Origin: Paracoccaceae bacterium
GTDB taxonomy: Bacteria; Pseudomonadota; Alphaproteobacteria; Rhodobacterales; Rhodobacteraceae
Direction: 5' to 3'
Assembly: GCA_016938875.1 (NCBI GenBank)
Contig: JAFGTV010000056.1
Location: forward strand, 1 to 59,917
DNA: 59,917 nt
The position numbers and the translations under genes are program-made. Under the pieces are notes generated by a model. It saw only the letters and a program-made list of their open reading frames with translations, searched no databases and was not told the DNA's origin. The stretch's first letter is position 1. The number at the start of each line of letters is the position of its first letter. This document shows positions 37,103-46,595 of this stretch, piece by piece.

Positions 37103-37753
37103 TCACGTCCCGTCGCCCGCGCGAACCCGCGCGATCAGGTCCAAAACCTTGGGCCCCATCGCCTCTACGATCAGCGCGACGCCTTTGGCGGTGGGGTGGA
37201 TGCCGTCGCCCTGCATATAGTCGCGCAGCGCGGCCCCGCGATCGGGCAGGTCGGTCAACCCCTTGAGAAAACTCGGGTAATAGAGGGCGCCATAGCTTTG
37301 CGCCAGGTCGGGATAAATGGCATCGAACGCGGTCTTGTAGTCGGGGCCGTAATTGCCAGGCGCACTCAGCCCGACCAGCAACACCTCGACCCCGGCGGCC
37401 TGGGCTGTCTGCATGATGGCATCAAGGTTGGCGCGCGTATTGGCCGGGTCGATGCCGCGCAGCAGATCGTTGCCCCCCAGCGCAACGATCAGCCCGCCCA
37501 CCTCGGGCGTCAGGGTCCAGGCGACACGCGACAATCCGCCCGCCGTGGTATCGCCCGAAACACCGGCATTGATCAGATTCACCTGCTCGCCCTGCGCGCG
37601 CAGCCAGCGTTCCAGTTGCGGGACGAACCCGTCCTCTTGCGGCAGGCCATACCCTTGGGTCAGGCTGTCGCCCAGGGCCGCGATGGTGATCTGCTTGGCT
37701 CCTGCGGTGCCTGCGCACAGGCTGACCGCAATTGCCGCCGCGAGGTTGAGCAT
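37103..37753 (-). CDS. tesA: TesA-like arylesterase / lysophospholipase (SGNH hydrolase)
   Basis: 216 residues starting MLNLAAAIAVSLCAG, a signal peptide indicating periplasmic location. SGNH block motifs: block I ALGDSLTQGYGL (nucleophile Ser), block II (INAGVSGDTT), block III ALGGNDLLRG, block V DGIHPTAKG. These give the Ser-Gly-Asn-His residues of the TesA family. It diverges from a ybbA-like ABC gene by 52 nt, the same arrangement as tesA-ybbA in E. coli. Confidence 0.92.
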   Translation of the reverse strand: MLNLAAAIAVSLCAGTAGAKQITIAALGDSLTQGYGLPQEDGFVPQLERWLRAQGEQVNLINAGVSGDTTAGGLSRVAWTLTPEVGGLIVALGGNDLLRGIDPANTRANLDAIMQTAQAAGVEVLLVGLSAPGNYGPDYKTAFDAIYPDLAQSYGALYYPSFLKGLTDLPDRGAALRDYMQGDGIHPTAKGVALIVEAMGPKVLDLIARVRAGDGT

Positions 37754-37805
37754 GGCCGCGCGCACCCCATATCCAGACCCAGGCAACCGCTGCAAAAGGC
37801 CCCCC

Positions 37806-38501
37806 ATGGCAGATCTGATCCTTTCGCTTACCGATGTGACGCTGACGCTGGACGGCAATGCCGGGCCGGTCGAGATCCTGCACGGCATCTCGCTGGATGT
37901 GCACCGGGGCGAAACCTTGGGGCTGGTCGGTCCTTCGGGGTCGGGCAAATCCTCTCTCCTCATGTTGATGGGCGGGCTGGAGCGGGCCAGTTCAGGACAG
38001 GTTCTGGCCCTGGACCAGGACCTGACGCGGATGAACGAGGACGCTCTCGCCCGTTTCCGCAGGGCATATATGGGCGTGGTATTCCAGTCTTTCCACCTGA
38101 TCCCGACGATGACCGCGCTGGAAAATGTGGCAACCCCGCTGGAACTGGCCGGGCACCGCGACGCCTTTGAGCGCGCCGCGGAGGAATTGCACGCCGTCGG
38201 GCTGGACGCACGCAAGGACCACTATCCCAGCCAGATGTCAGGTGGCGAGCAACAGCGCGTCGCCCTGGCGCGCGCCGCGGCCCCGCGCCCGCAGATCCTG
38301 CTGGCGGACGAGCCGACCGGGAACCTGGACGGGGCCAATGGCGCGGCGATCATGGATCTGCTGTTCGGGTTGCGCGACCGGCATGGCGCGACGCTGGTCC
38401 TGGTGACCCACGCGGCCGAACTGGCGGCGCGCTGCGACCGCGTGGTACGGCTGGCCGATGGGCGCATCGCCGGCGAAGATGCCCGGAGGGCGGCTGAATG
38501 A
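37806..38501 (+). CDS. ybbA: ABC transporter ATP-binding protein (YbbA-like)
   Basis: 231-residue LolD/MacB-class ATPase. Walker A is GPSGSGKSSLL, the Q-loop VFQSFHLIPTMTALENV, the ABC signature MSGGEQQRVALARA, Walker B ILLADEPTGNLD and the switch His in VLVTHAAELA. It drives the FtsX-like permease encoded immediately downstream (4-nt overlap). Neighbouring tesA supports a YbbA-YbbP assignment. Confidence 0.93.
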   Translation: MADLILSLTDVTLTLDGNAGPVEILHGISLDVHRGETLGLVGPSGSGKSSLLMLMGGLERASSGQVLALDQDLTRMNEDALARFRRAYMGVVFQSFHLIPTMTALENVATPLELAGHRDAFERAAEELHAVGLDARKDHYPSQMSGGEQQRVALARAAAPRPQILLADEPTGNLDGANGAAIMDLLFGLRDRHGATLVLVTHAAELAARCDRVVRLADGRIAGEDARRAAE

Positions 38502-41020
38502 ACCTGCCTGTCGCCGCCCGGATCGCCCGGCGCGAATTGCGCGGCGGCTTGCGCGGCTTTTACGTCTTTCTGGCCTGCCTGGCGCTGGGCGTGGCCGCGA
38601 TCGCCGCCGTCGGCACGGTCCGCCAAAGCATCGAGGGCGGGCTGAAGCGCGAGGGTGCGGTGCTGCTGGGCGGCGACGCCGAGATGTCGTTCACCTATCG
38701 ATATGCCGACGCGGATGAGCGGGGCTGGATGCGGCGCAATGCGACCCGGGTGTCCGAAATCGTCGATTTCAGGTCGATGGTCGTGGTCACCCGCGACGGA
38801 CAGACCGAACGGGGGCTGACCCAGGTCAAGGGCGTGGACGCGGCCTATCCGATCTACGGCGCGGTCGAGTTGGACCCGCCGATGCCGCTGGATCAGGCGC
38901 TGGCCGGAAACGGCGCGGTGATGGAGCGGGTTCTGGCCGACCGGCTGGGCCTGGCGCCCGGCGACAGGTTCCGGCTGGGCACGGGCGACTATACCCTCTC
39001 GGCGGTGCTGATGCGCGAACCGGACGGGGCGGGCGACGGCTTTGGCCTGGGGCCGCGGCTGATCCTGCGCACAGACGCGCTGGAGGGGGCCGGCCTGTTG
39101 GCCCCCGGCACGCTATTCGAGACGAAATATCGCCTGGCGCTGACGCCCGGCGCGGATATGGCCGCGCTGGAACAACGCGCCGAGACGCGGTTTGCCGACA
39201 ATGGAATGCGCTGGCGCGATGCGCGCAACGGGGCACCGGGCATGACCCGTTTCGTGGACCGGCTGGGATCGTTCCTGGTGCTGGTGGGCCTGGCCGGCCT
39301 GGCGGTGGGCGGCGTGGGCGTTTCGGCGGCGGTGCGCGCCTACCTGGACGGCAAGACCGAGGTCATCGCCACCCTCAAGACCCTGGGCGCCGAGGGGCGC
39401 ACGATCCTGTGGGCCTATCTGATCCAGATCGGGGTGCTGGCGGGGCTGGGGATCGTTCTGGGTCTGGTGCTGGGGGCGTTGACGCCGTTGGCGCTGAGCC
39501 CGCTGATCCAGGCGCGCCTGCCGGTCCCGGTCGAGGTGGGCCTGCACCCCCGATCGCTGGGCGAGGCTGCCCTCTACGGGGTGCTGACCGCGCTGTTGTT
39601 CACGCTCTGGCCGCTGGCGCGGACCGAGCAGGTGCGCGCGGCGGCGCTCTTTCGCGATGCGGCGGGGCCGATCCGGGTCTGGCCGCGCCTGCGCTATATC
39701 GCGATAACGGGCCTGCTGGCGGCGGCGTTGATCGGGGTGGCCGCGTGGTTCTCTGGCGTGCCGAAACTGGCGCTTTGGACGGCCTTTGGCATCGTGGCGG
39801 CGCTGGGTCTGCTGGTGCTGGCGGCGGCGGGGCTGAAACGGCTGGCACGGCGCGCGGCACGGGCCCGAATGGTGCGCGGGCGCACGGCGCTGCGCCTGGC
39901 GCTGGGCGCGGTGGGCGGGCCCGGCGGAGAAACCGCGGCGGTCGTGCTGTCGCTGGGTCTGGGGCTGTCGATCCTGGCCGCGGTGGGCCAGATCGACGCC
40001 AACCTGCGCGACGCCATCGCCCAGGAACTGCCCGAGCGCGCACCGTCCTATTTCGTGGTCGACATCCAGGGCGATCAACTGGACGGTGTGCTGACACGGC
40101 TGAACGGCGATCCCGGCGTCAGCCGGATCGAGACCGCGCCGATGCTGCGCGGCATCATCACCCGGATCAACGGGCGCCCCGCCAAAGAGGTCGCGGGCGA
40201 TCACTGGGTGATCCGGGGCGACCGAGGCGTGACCTATTCCGCCACCCCGCCGCCGGGCACCATCGTCAATGGCGGGCAATGGTGGCCCGCGGATTACGAC
40301 GGCCCCCCGGTCATGAGCTTTTCCGACGAAGAGGCCGAAGAGATCGGGCTGAAGCTGGGCGATGCGGTGACGGTCAACATCCTGGGCCGTGACATCACCG
40401 CGACCGTCACCAGCTTTCGCGACGTGGATTTCTCGACCGCCGGGATCGGGTTCGTGATGGCGCTGAACCCCGGCGCGTTGCAGGGCGCGCCGCATACCCA
40501 TATCGCCACGATCTATGCCGAACCACAGGCCGAGGCCGCGATCCTGCGCGACCTGGCCACGGCCTATCCCAATATCACCGCGATCCGGGTCCGCGACGCG
40601 ATCGACCGGGTGGCCGAGGTGCTGTCCTCGATCGCGGCGGCGATCACCTATGGGGCGTCGGCCGCGTTGATCACCGGGGGGGTCGTGTTGATCGGCGCGG
40701 CGGCGGCTGGCCAGCGCGCGCGGATCTATGAGGCCGCAGTGCTGAAAACCGTGGGTGCGGTGCGCGGGCAGGTGCTGGCTTATTTCGCGCTGCGCTCGGC
40801 GCTGTTGGGGGCGGCGGCGGGGGTGGTCGCGATTTTCACCGGGGCCGTGGCGGGCTGGGCGGTGATGGAATTCGTGATGACCGGCGGCTATGCGTTCGAA
40901 CCGGTCTCGGCCATCGCGATCGTTCTGGGCGGCGCATTGGCGACGCTGTTGGCCGGGCTGGCCTTTGCCTGGCGGCCACTGGCGGCGCGGCCCGCACGGG
41001 TGTTGCGCGCGCGCGAGTAG
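38498..41020 (+). CDS. ybbP: FtsX-like ABC transporter permease (YbbP-like)
   Basis: 840 residues. An N-terminal membrane segment is followed by a large periplasmic region, three membrane segments (about 255-370), two more mid-protein segments (about 385-450), a second periplasmic region and three C-terminal segments, the two-FtsX-domain layout of the YbbP/LolE-like group. The family is thought to transport or extract lipids or other hydrophobic substrates; the substrate is unknown. ATG at 38498 overlaps the ATPase stop. Confidence 0.92.
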   Translation: MNLPVAARIARRELRGGLRGFYVFLACLALGVAAIAAVGTVRQSIEGGLKREGAVLLGGDAEMSFTYRYADADERGWMRRNATRVSEIVDFRSMVVVTRDGQTERGLTQVKGVDAAYPIYGAVELDPPMPLDQALAGNGAVMERVLADRLGLAPGDRFRLGTGDYTLSAVLMREPDGAGDGFGLGPRLILRTDALEGAGLLAPGTLFETKYRLALTPGADMAALEQRAETRFADNGMRWRDARNGAPGMTRFVDRLGSFLVLVGLAGLAVGGVGVSAAVRAYLDGKTEVIATLKTLGAEGRTILWAYLIQIGVLAGLGIVLGLVLGALTPLALSPLIQARLPVPVEVGLHPRSLGEAALYGVLTALLFTLWPLARTEQVRAAALFRDAAGPIRVWPRLRYIAITGLLAAALIGVAAWFSGVPKLALWTAFGIVAALGLLVLAAAGLKRLARRAARARMVRGRTALRLALGAVGGPGGETAAVVLSLGLGLSILAAVGQIDANLRDAIAQELPERAPSYFVVDIQGDQLDGVLTRLNGDPGVSRIETAPMLRGIITRINGRPAKEVAGDHWVIRGDRGVTYSATPPPGTIVNGGQWWPADYDGPPVMSFSDEEAEEIGLKLGDAVTVNILGRDITATVTSFRDVDFSTAGIGFVMALNPGALQGAPHTHIATIYAEPQAEAAILRDLATAYPNITAIRVRDAIDRVAEVLSSIAAAITYGASAALITGGVVLIGAAAAGQRARIYEAAVLKTVGAVRGQVLAYFALRSALLGAAAGVVAIFTGAVAGWAVMEFVMTGGYAFEPVSAIAIVLGGALATLLAGLAFAWRPLAARPARVLRARE

Positions 41021-41065
41021 GGCGCGCGTCACGCGGGGCGGGGGTATTCACGCCAAGAAGACGGG

Positions 41066-42115
41066 TTAACGCCGCGCCATCACACCCCGGGTGCGCGCCA
41101 CCGCGACGGGCAGGATCACCGTCAGGACCAGCAGGCGGAACACGTGGTGAGCGGCCACAAAGGCCGGGTCGGCATCCAGCAGCAGCGACATCGCCATCAT
41201 CGTTTCCAGCCCGCCCGGGGCAAAGGCGATCAGCGCCGAAAGCATCGGCACCCCCAGCAGATACGCGACCAGCGCGGCCGCCCCCAACGAGACCAGCGCG
41301 GCAAAGCCTGTCAGCAGGCTGGCCGCGCCCAGGGATTGCAGGACCATGCGCGGCGTGACGCCGGAAAACCGGGTGCCGATCAGCATACCCATGACCACAA
41401 AGGCCGGCAGCGACAGCTCGACGGGCACCGCGCCCGAGATCGCCCCCGTGCCATGGCCCAGCGCCGACAGCCCCATCCCCCCCAGCAACAAGGCCGCGGG
41501 CACCTTCAGCCGCATCAGGCCCAGCCCCACCAGCAGCGACAGCCCCAGCAACGCCAGCAGGGTCGCGGGGTGCATGGTCGGGCCCGTGGGCGCCAGGGTG
41601 GGCAGATCGCCCGATCCCAGCAGCGGGGCCAGCAGCGGCACGATCAGTGTCAGCGCCAGGACGCGCAGGGTCTGGATCATTGTCACCCGTGGCAGGTCGG
41701 CCTTTACATCCGTCGACAGGCTGAGAACAAAGCTCAGGTGGCCCGGGGTTGCGGTCAACAGCGCGCTCATCCGGTCAAAGCCGAAGAGGCGTTGCAGCAG
41801 GACCGCACCCAGCCAGAGAATCCCGATCAGCGCGAGGGTCAGGATGGCCAGGCTCAGCGGCCATTTGATCGCGGTCGCAACGGCCTCGGGGGTGACGCCA
41901 GCGCCGATATTGACCCCGATCAGCACGAAACACGCATCGCGCAGCCGATTGGGCAGCGCCACTTGCCATCCGGCCAGTGCGACCAGGGTCAGGGTCAGCG
42001 CGGGGCCGGTCAGAAACGGGGCCGGCACATGCAGCAGGGCGGCCAGCGCCGCCCCTGTGGTGCCGGCTGCAAGGGTCAAAAGGGCAGGGCCCATGGGCGA
42101 TCCGGGTTGTGTCAT
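41066..42115 (-). CDS. AbrB family (PF05145) membrane protein
   Basis: 349 residues starting MTQPGSPMG, about ten hydrophobic segments in two duplicated halves, each with a GxxxG-type helix and the VLIGVNIGAGVTPEA / VMGMLIGTRFSGVTP motif. Often annotated as an ammonia monooxygenase-related or AbrB-duplication protein, and possibly a transporter. No function can be inferred. Converges with the ybbP-like gene 46 nt away. Confidence 0.83.
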   Translation of the reverse strand: MTQPGSPMGPALLTLAAGTTGAALAALLHVPAPFLTGPALTLTLVALAGWQVALPNRLRDACFVLIGVNIGAGVTPEAVATAIKWPLSLAILTLALIGILWLGAVLLQRLFGFDRMSALLTATPGHLSFVLSLSTDVKADLPRVTMIQTLRVLALTLIVPLLAPLLGSGDLPTLAPTGPTMHPATLLALLGLSLLVGLGLMRLKVPAALLLGGMGLSALGHGTGAISGAVPVELSLPAFVVMGMLIGTRFSGVTPRMVLQSLGAASLLTGFAALVSLGAAALVAYLLGVPMLSALIAFAPGGLETMMAMSLLLDADPAFVAAHHVFRLLVLTVILPVAVARTRGVMARR

Positions 42116-42184
42116 GCCTGGGCGGTCCAAGGTGGCCCGCGCCGCCAGCATCCCCGCCCAGGACGGAAAGTCAATTCGTCCCGA

Positions 42185-43108
42185 TCAGGCCCGCCACAGC
42201 GGGTTCGACCAGCCCCGCCGGCCGGCGCGGTCGATCACCGTCACCCGCAGCCAGGGCGAGTTGGCGAACCGGCCCAGATCCATCCGGGCGGTGGTCATCG
42301 ACTGGCCGTGGATCGCCTGCGCGGCCGAGCCATGCCCCTGCACGATCACCGATGCGACCGGCGAGCAGTCGACCTCGATCTGGCCCTCGCCCAGGCGGAT
42401 GTCGCGCAGCTCTGGCCCTTGGGTGGAATAGAACCGACCGGCCTTCAGGGCGTCGAGCAGCGCCTCGGGGGTGTTTTCCAGCGCCTTGACCATGACCCAG
42501 CCGCCGAAATGGTCGGGTTCGGTGAAATGGGCGTCGTCGGTGGCGACAAGGGTCAGGTGGCGCCCCTCGGACAGCAGCAGATCGAGGGTGTGGAACCCGT
42601 CGGCCCGGTCACACCCCGTGGCGCAACCGTGGTTGTAGGTTTCGACCGCGTGGGCGGCGGTGATGCCGCGCGCGTCCTCCATGGTCAGGCCGGACCACTG
42701 GGGGTGGGCGATGGCCACGAAGGCCCCTGCCTGAACACAGCGTTGGGCGATCTCGGCGCCGGTTTCCTGATCCGCGACCGGACGAAAGCCGGGCGCGTTG
42801 GGCGGCGCGAAATCGGCGGGCAGGCCGACCGCCAGGATATGCCACAGCTCGCCATTGGCCATGGCGCCGGAATGCATCTCGGCGCCCAGGATCGTGGTGA
42901 ACCCGGCATCGCGAAACCCGGTCGTGTCGGTGATCGGATAGTCGTAAAGGCCGATGAAATGATCGGTCAGCGCAATGAAGTCATACCCCTCGGCGCGGTA
43001 ACGGCGGCAGACCTCTTGCGGGGGCAGCGCACCGTCGGAGCGGTCGGAATGGGTATGCAGGTTCCCGCGATAGAACCGGCCCGGCGCGGTAAAGAAATCG
43101 GTCTGCAT
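42185..43108 (-). CDS. PHP-domain metallohydrolase (CehA/McbA family)
   Basis: 307 residues starting MQTDFFTAP. PHP motifs with metal ligands are clear: NLHTHSDRSDG (His-x-His, Asp), ALTDHF (Asp-His), GAEMHSG (Glu-His), IAHPQWSG and ATDDAHF. The family hydrolyses phosphodiesters, carbamates or similar esters. It is the last gene of the ABC importer operon, starting 11 nt before the permease gene's end, so it probably acts on the imported compound after entry (inference). Confidence 0.87.
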   Translation of the reverse strand: MQTDFFTAPGRFYRGNLHTHSDRSDGALPPQEVCRRYRAEGYDFIALTDHFIGLYDYPITDTTGFRDAGFTTILGAEMHSGAMANGELWHILAVGLPADFAPPNAPGFRPVADQETGAEIAQRCVQAGAFVAIAHPQWSGLTMEDARGITAAHAVETYNHGCATGCDRADGFHTLDLLLSEGRHLTLVATDDAHFTEPDHFGGWVMVKALENTPEALLDALKAGRFYSTQGPELRDIRLGEGQIEVDCSPVASVIVQGHGSAAQAIHGQSMTTARMDLGRFANSPWLRVTVIDRAGRRGWSNPLWRA

Positions 43109-43118
43109 GGGGGTGTCC

Positions 43119-43955
43119 TTAGCTGCCCTGGCGCATCTCGCGCCGCCGCAACAGGGTGTGAACCAGAGTTGCGGCAACCGTAAGGGCGATGATGACCGTT
43201 CCCACCGCGTTGATCACCGGGGGATGGCCGTTGGGGTTGCGCGCCATGGCGCCGATTTCGGTGGCAAAGGTGCAGGCCCCGCCCTTGGCGAACATGGTGG
43301 TGTTGTAATTCTCCATCGAGGCCAGGAACGCGATCACCGCGGCCGAGGCCAGCGCCGGGAACAGAAACGGCAGGGTGATCCGCCGAAACACCCGCAGCGG
43401 CGTGGCGCCCAGATCCAACGCGGCCTCTTCCAGCTCGACCGGCTGGCGTTGCAGACGCGCCATCAGGATCAGCATCGGATAGCCGGCGACAAAGGTGGTC
43501 TGCGCCATGATGATGGTGAAAAGGCCTGCGTTGACCCCCAGCCGGCCCCAGAACACCAGCGCCGACAGGCCCAGCACGATCCCCGGCGCCAGCATCGGCG
43601 ACAGCAGCACCCACCACAGCAGGCCATTGGCACGTGCCTGCCAGCGGGTCAGAAACACCGCCCCCGCCAGCCCCAGCAACAGCGACAGCGGCACCACCGC
43701 CCCCGCCACCTTCAGCGAATTGCCGAAACAGGCGGTGAACCGTTCGCGGTCCAGCGCGCGCAGCACCGGATCGGCCCTTAGCTGTTCCTGGTCCATCCAG
43801 AAGAACGCATACCACTTGCCCGTCAGCCCGTGCCATTCCGTCACCGAGGGCGGCGAGATGTCGTTGAACGAGCTGATGATCATCAGCACCAGCGGCGTGA
43901 ACATAAAGGCCAGAAAGGCCGCGGTATAAAGATTGAGCAGCCGCTGAGAACTCAT
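43119..43955 (-). CDS. ABC transporter permease (PotC-like)
   Basis: 278 residues, six membrane segments. The EAA loop reads ELEEAALDLGATPLRVFRRITLP and is the ATPase-contact region. It is the second permease of the spermidine/putrescine-type importer. The ATG at 43955 overlaps the stop of the larger permease gene. PotC-type permeases typically form a heterodimer with PotB-type ones. Confidence 0.92.
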   Translation of the reverse strand: MSSQRLLNLYTAAFLAFMFTPLVLMIISSFNDISPPSVTEWHGLTGKWYAFFWMDQEQLRADPVLRALDRERFTACFGNSLKVAGAVVPLSLLLGLAGAVFLTRWQARANGLLWWVLLSPMLAPGIVLGLSALVFWGRLGVNAGLFTIIMAQTTFVAGYPMLILMARLQRQPVELEEAALDLGATPLRVFRRITLPFLFPALASAAVIAFLASMENYNTTMFAKGGACTFATEIGAMARNPNGHPPVINAVGTVIIALTVAATLVHTLLRRREMRQGS

Positions 43956-45334
43956 TGCACCCTCGCAAAATCTTTCAGCCGGGTTCGCATGCCCCACATG
44001 AACAGCCCCACCAACCCGAAACAGACCAGCGTATAGGCGAACGAATAGGCCGCCCCGATGTTGGAATTCGCGGATTCGAAAAACTTGTTATAGATCGACT
44101 GGCTGAACCATTCGGCCTGAAGTCCGCGACTGATGATGCGCGGCACCGAGAACGCCCCCGCGGCCAGCATGAAGGTTGCGATGCAGCCCACCGCGATGCC
44201 GGGTTTCGAATGGGGGATGACGATGCGCCAATGCACCCGCCAGTTGCGCGCGCCCAGGTCGCGTGCGGCCTCGATCTGGTTGCGGTCCAGCGTCGACATC
44301 ACGTTGAAGATCGGAAACACCATGAACAGCACATAGGTATAGACGATCACCAGAAAGACCGTGCCGGGCATCCGCTTGAACTGGATCGCCTCGCCTGCGT
44401 CCAGGTCGATCACCCCGATCAGGTCGAGCATAACGTTCAGCAGGCCCCGCGTGTCGATGATCGCGGTCCAGGCATAGATCCGCATCAACTCGACGATGGC
44501 ATAGGGGATCACCAGCCCCAGGAACAGCCAGGCCGCGCGCCGGGGCGGGGTGGCCAGCGCCACCTTGTAGGCGATGGGATAGCACAGAACCAAGGCCAGC
44601 GCCGTGGCCAGCACCGCAAAGAACAGCGTGCGCGTCAGGGTGATCAGCGCCAGCCGCTTGTAGGTCTCGCCGTCCTTTTGGAATTGCAGCCCCAACAGGG
44701 TTTGCACCCGGCCGCGCAGGGTGGCGGCCTCGGTCGCCTGTTGCGCGGCGGCCATGGGGATGCGGGTGGCCCCCATCAGCGCCTGGAAATTCGCGGTGGT
44801 CAGGCCCAAGCCGCGGGATTCCTCGTCCAGCAGGCGGGTGTAGAGGGTCTGGGCGATCCCGGCGATTTCCTCGGCGTCCGTAATCTGGGTGGCGATCGGG
44901 TCCGTGGGATCGATGGATCGCGCGGGCAGGTCGAACAACTCGTCCAGCCAGACCTGTTCGCCGTTGCCGCGCACCATGGTCTGGTGGGTGTTTGCCCGGT
45001 CGCATTGCAGGATATAGGGTCGGGACGCCCCGCCCGTGGCCGCCCCCCCACCCATCGAGGGCACCGCCATTCCCCCCGCCGAGGGGATCGCCAGCCCGCC
45101 GTTCGACGCGGGGGCATCGAGCGTTTGATAGGTTTTCAAAACGCCGACGCAGGTCTGCGCGTCACGCACCAACGCCCCAGCGATCGAGCTGTCCAACTGC
45201 CGGTTTGGCGCGGTTACGGCGCGTTCCAGCATGGTCAGCTGCGGCAACAGGATCAGCACAAAGGCCCATACCAGGATCGCCACGGTAAAAAGCGCGACCA
45301 GCCCCCGGCCATATCCGCGGATCAGCCCGTTCAT
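43952..45334 (-). CDS. ABC transporter permease (PotB-like) with large extracytoplasmic insert
   Basis: 460 residues, versus about 280-300 for typical PotB. After the first membrane segment (about 12-32) there is an insert of roughly 170-180 residues before the second, containing a Gly/Ala/Pro-rich stretch (GGLAIPSAGGMAVPSMGG, then AATGGAS) and two cysteines (CVGV and QCDRAN). The remaining segments and the EAA loop (EAARDLGARNWRVHWRIVIP) are standard. ATG overlaps the ATPase gene's stop; it pairs with the PotC-like subunit. Confidence 0.9.
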   Translation of the reverse strand: MNGLIRGYGRGLVALFTVAILVWAFVLILLPQLTMLERAVTAPNRQLDSSIAGALVRDAQTCVGVLKTYQTLDAPASNGGLAIPSAGGMAVPSMGGGAATGGASRPYILQCDRANTHQTMVRGNGEQVWLDELFDLPARSIDPTDPIATQITDAEEIAGIAQTLYTRLLDEESRGLGLTTANFQALMGATRIPMAAAQQATEAATLRGRVQTLLGLQFQKDGETYKRLALITLTRTLFFAVLATALALVLCYPIAYKVALATPPRRAAWLFLGLVIPYAIVELMRIYAWTAIIDTRGLLNVMLDLIGVIDLDAGEAIQFKRMPGTVFLVIVYTYVLFMVFPIFNVMSTLDRNQIEAARDLGARNWRVHWRIVIPHSKPGIAVGCIATFMLAAGAFSVPRIISRGLQAEWFSQSIYNKFFESANSNIGAAYSFAYTLVCFGLVGLFMWGMRTRLKDFARVQ

Positions 45335-46431
45335 GCCCCCACCAGCTCCTGTCCCGTGGCGGCCAGCGGCCCCTCGGGCAGCACCAGCGCATCGGCGGGT
45401 TCAAAGCCCAGCGCGACACTCTCGCCCAGATCATGGGGCAGCGCGCCGGTATTGGTCATGTGCACGGCGATCTCTTCGCCGCCCGCGTCGAAGAAGAGGT
45501 TGACGAACGGCCCCTCCAGATCGCGGCGCGTCAAATGCCCGTCGATCCGGTTGCCCCCCGCGCCCAGGCGCACCGCCTCGGGGCGCACGAACAGATAGGC
45601 AGGCGCGCCGACGGCCATGCCCTGGGGGTTGCGGGCGGCAAAGGTGCCCCGCGCGGTCTCGATCCGGGCCTCGGTGCCGTCAACGGCGTCGATCCGGCCC
45701 TTCAGGATGTTGCTTTCGCCGACGAAAGAGGCGGCAAAGGCGGTGGCGGGGTTGGAATAGACCTCGTCCCCGGTGCCCACCTGTTCGATCCGGCCCGCGT
45801 TCATCACCGCGATCCGGTCGGACATGGTCAGCGCCTCGCCCTGGTCGTGGGTGATGTAGATAAAGGTCACGCCGGTCTTTTTCTGGATCGCGCGCAACTC
45901 GGCGCGCATGTGGCTGCGCAGTTTCAGGTCCAGCGCCGACAGCGGCTCGTCCAGCAGCAAGACCGCCGGCTCAACCGCCAGCGCGCGGGCAATGGCCACC
46001 CGCTGGCGCTGTCCGCCGGACAGTTCGGGCGGTGTCTTGTCGGCCTGGTCCTGCAACGCCACCAGCGCCAGCAGCTCGGCCGCGCGGGCGCGCCGTTCGC
46101 GTTTGGGCATGCCGCGGGCCTCTAGCCCGAAGGCCACGTTGTCCAGGACGCTCATCAATGGAAAGAGTGCCAGGTTCTGAAAGATCAGCGCGGTGGGGCG
46201 TGCGTTGGGATTGCGCCCGGCCTGATCCTCGCCGCCGATCAAAACCCGCCCGGCACTGGGCGCCACAAAGCCCGACACCGTGCGCAAAAGCGTGGTCTTG
46301 CCACAGCCCGACGGCCCGAGGATCGAAAAGAATTCACCCGCCGCGATCTGCAAATCGGTGGGCTGAACCGCCATGAACCCGTTGGGATAGGTGATGGAGA
46401 CGCCCTCTAGCGTCACGTCCTTGCCGCGCAT
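45331..46431 (-). CDS. ABC transporter ATP-binding protein (PotA-like)
   Basis: 366 residues starting MRGKDVTLEGVSITYP. Walker A GPSGCGKTTLL, Q-loop (FQNLALFPLMSV), signature LSGGQRQRVAIARAL, Walker B VLLLDEPLSALD, His switch ITHDQGEAL. The C-terminal 120 residues form the TOBE/OB-type regulatory domain (LFVRPEAVRLG) typical of PotA, MalK and similar importers. Follows the substrate-binding protein gene after 164 nt containing a strong hairpin. Confidence 0.94.
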   Translation of the reverse strand: MRGKDVTLEGVSITYPNGFMAVQPTDLQIAAGEFFSILGPSGCGKTTLLRTVSGFVAPSAGRVLIGGEDQAGRNPNARPTALIFQNLALFPLMSVLDNVAFGLEARGMPKRERRARAAELLALVALQDQADKTPPELSGGQRQRVAIARALAVEPAVLLLDEPLSALDLKLRSHMRAELRAIQKKTGVTFIYITHDQGEALTMSDRIAVMNAGRIEQVGTGDEVYSNPATAFAASFVGESNILKGRIDAVDGTEARIETARGTFAARNPQGMAVGAPAYLFVRPEAVRLGAGGNRIDGHLTRRDLEGPFVNLFFDAGGEEIAVHMTNTGALPHDLGESVALGFEPADALVLPEGPLAATGQELVGA

Positions 46432-46556
46432 GCGATGTCTCTTTCTCTGGTCCTGCTCGGTGGGGCGCCGGTGGCGCGCCCCTTCGTGTTCTGCATTGGG
46501 CGTCAGATCCCCGCCGGGGGCAACCGCCCGTCCAGTCGGGCGGATGGCCGCGGCAG

Positions 46557-46584
46557 GGGCGCCCCCGATATTCCGGGGGCGCCC
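46557..46584 (-). terminator. intercistronic hairpin between binding protein and ATPase genes
   Basis: GGGCGCCCCCG-ATATTC-CGGGGGCGCCC, an 11-bp perfect stem 11 nt after the stop of the binding-protein gene. No T-run follows, so it probably acts as a 3' stabiliser or partial terminator that keeps binding-protein mRNA in excess over the membrane subunits, as in other ABC importer operons. Confidence 0.6.
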
Positions 46585-46595
46585 ATCAACGCACG

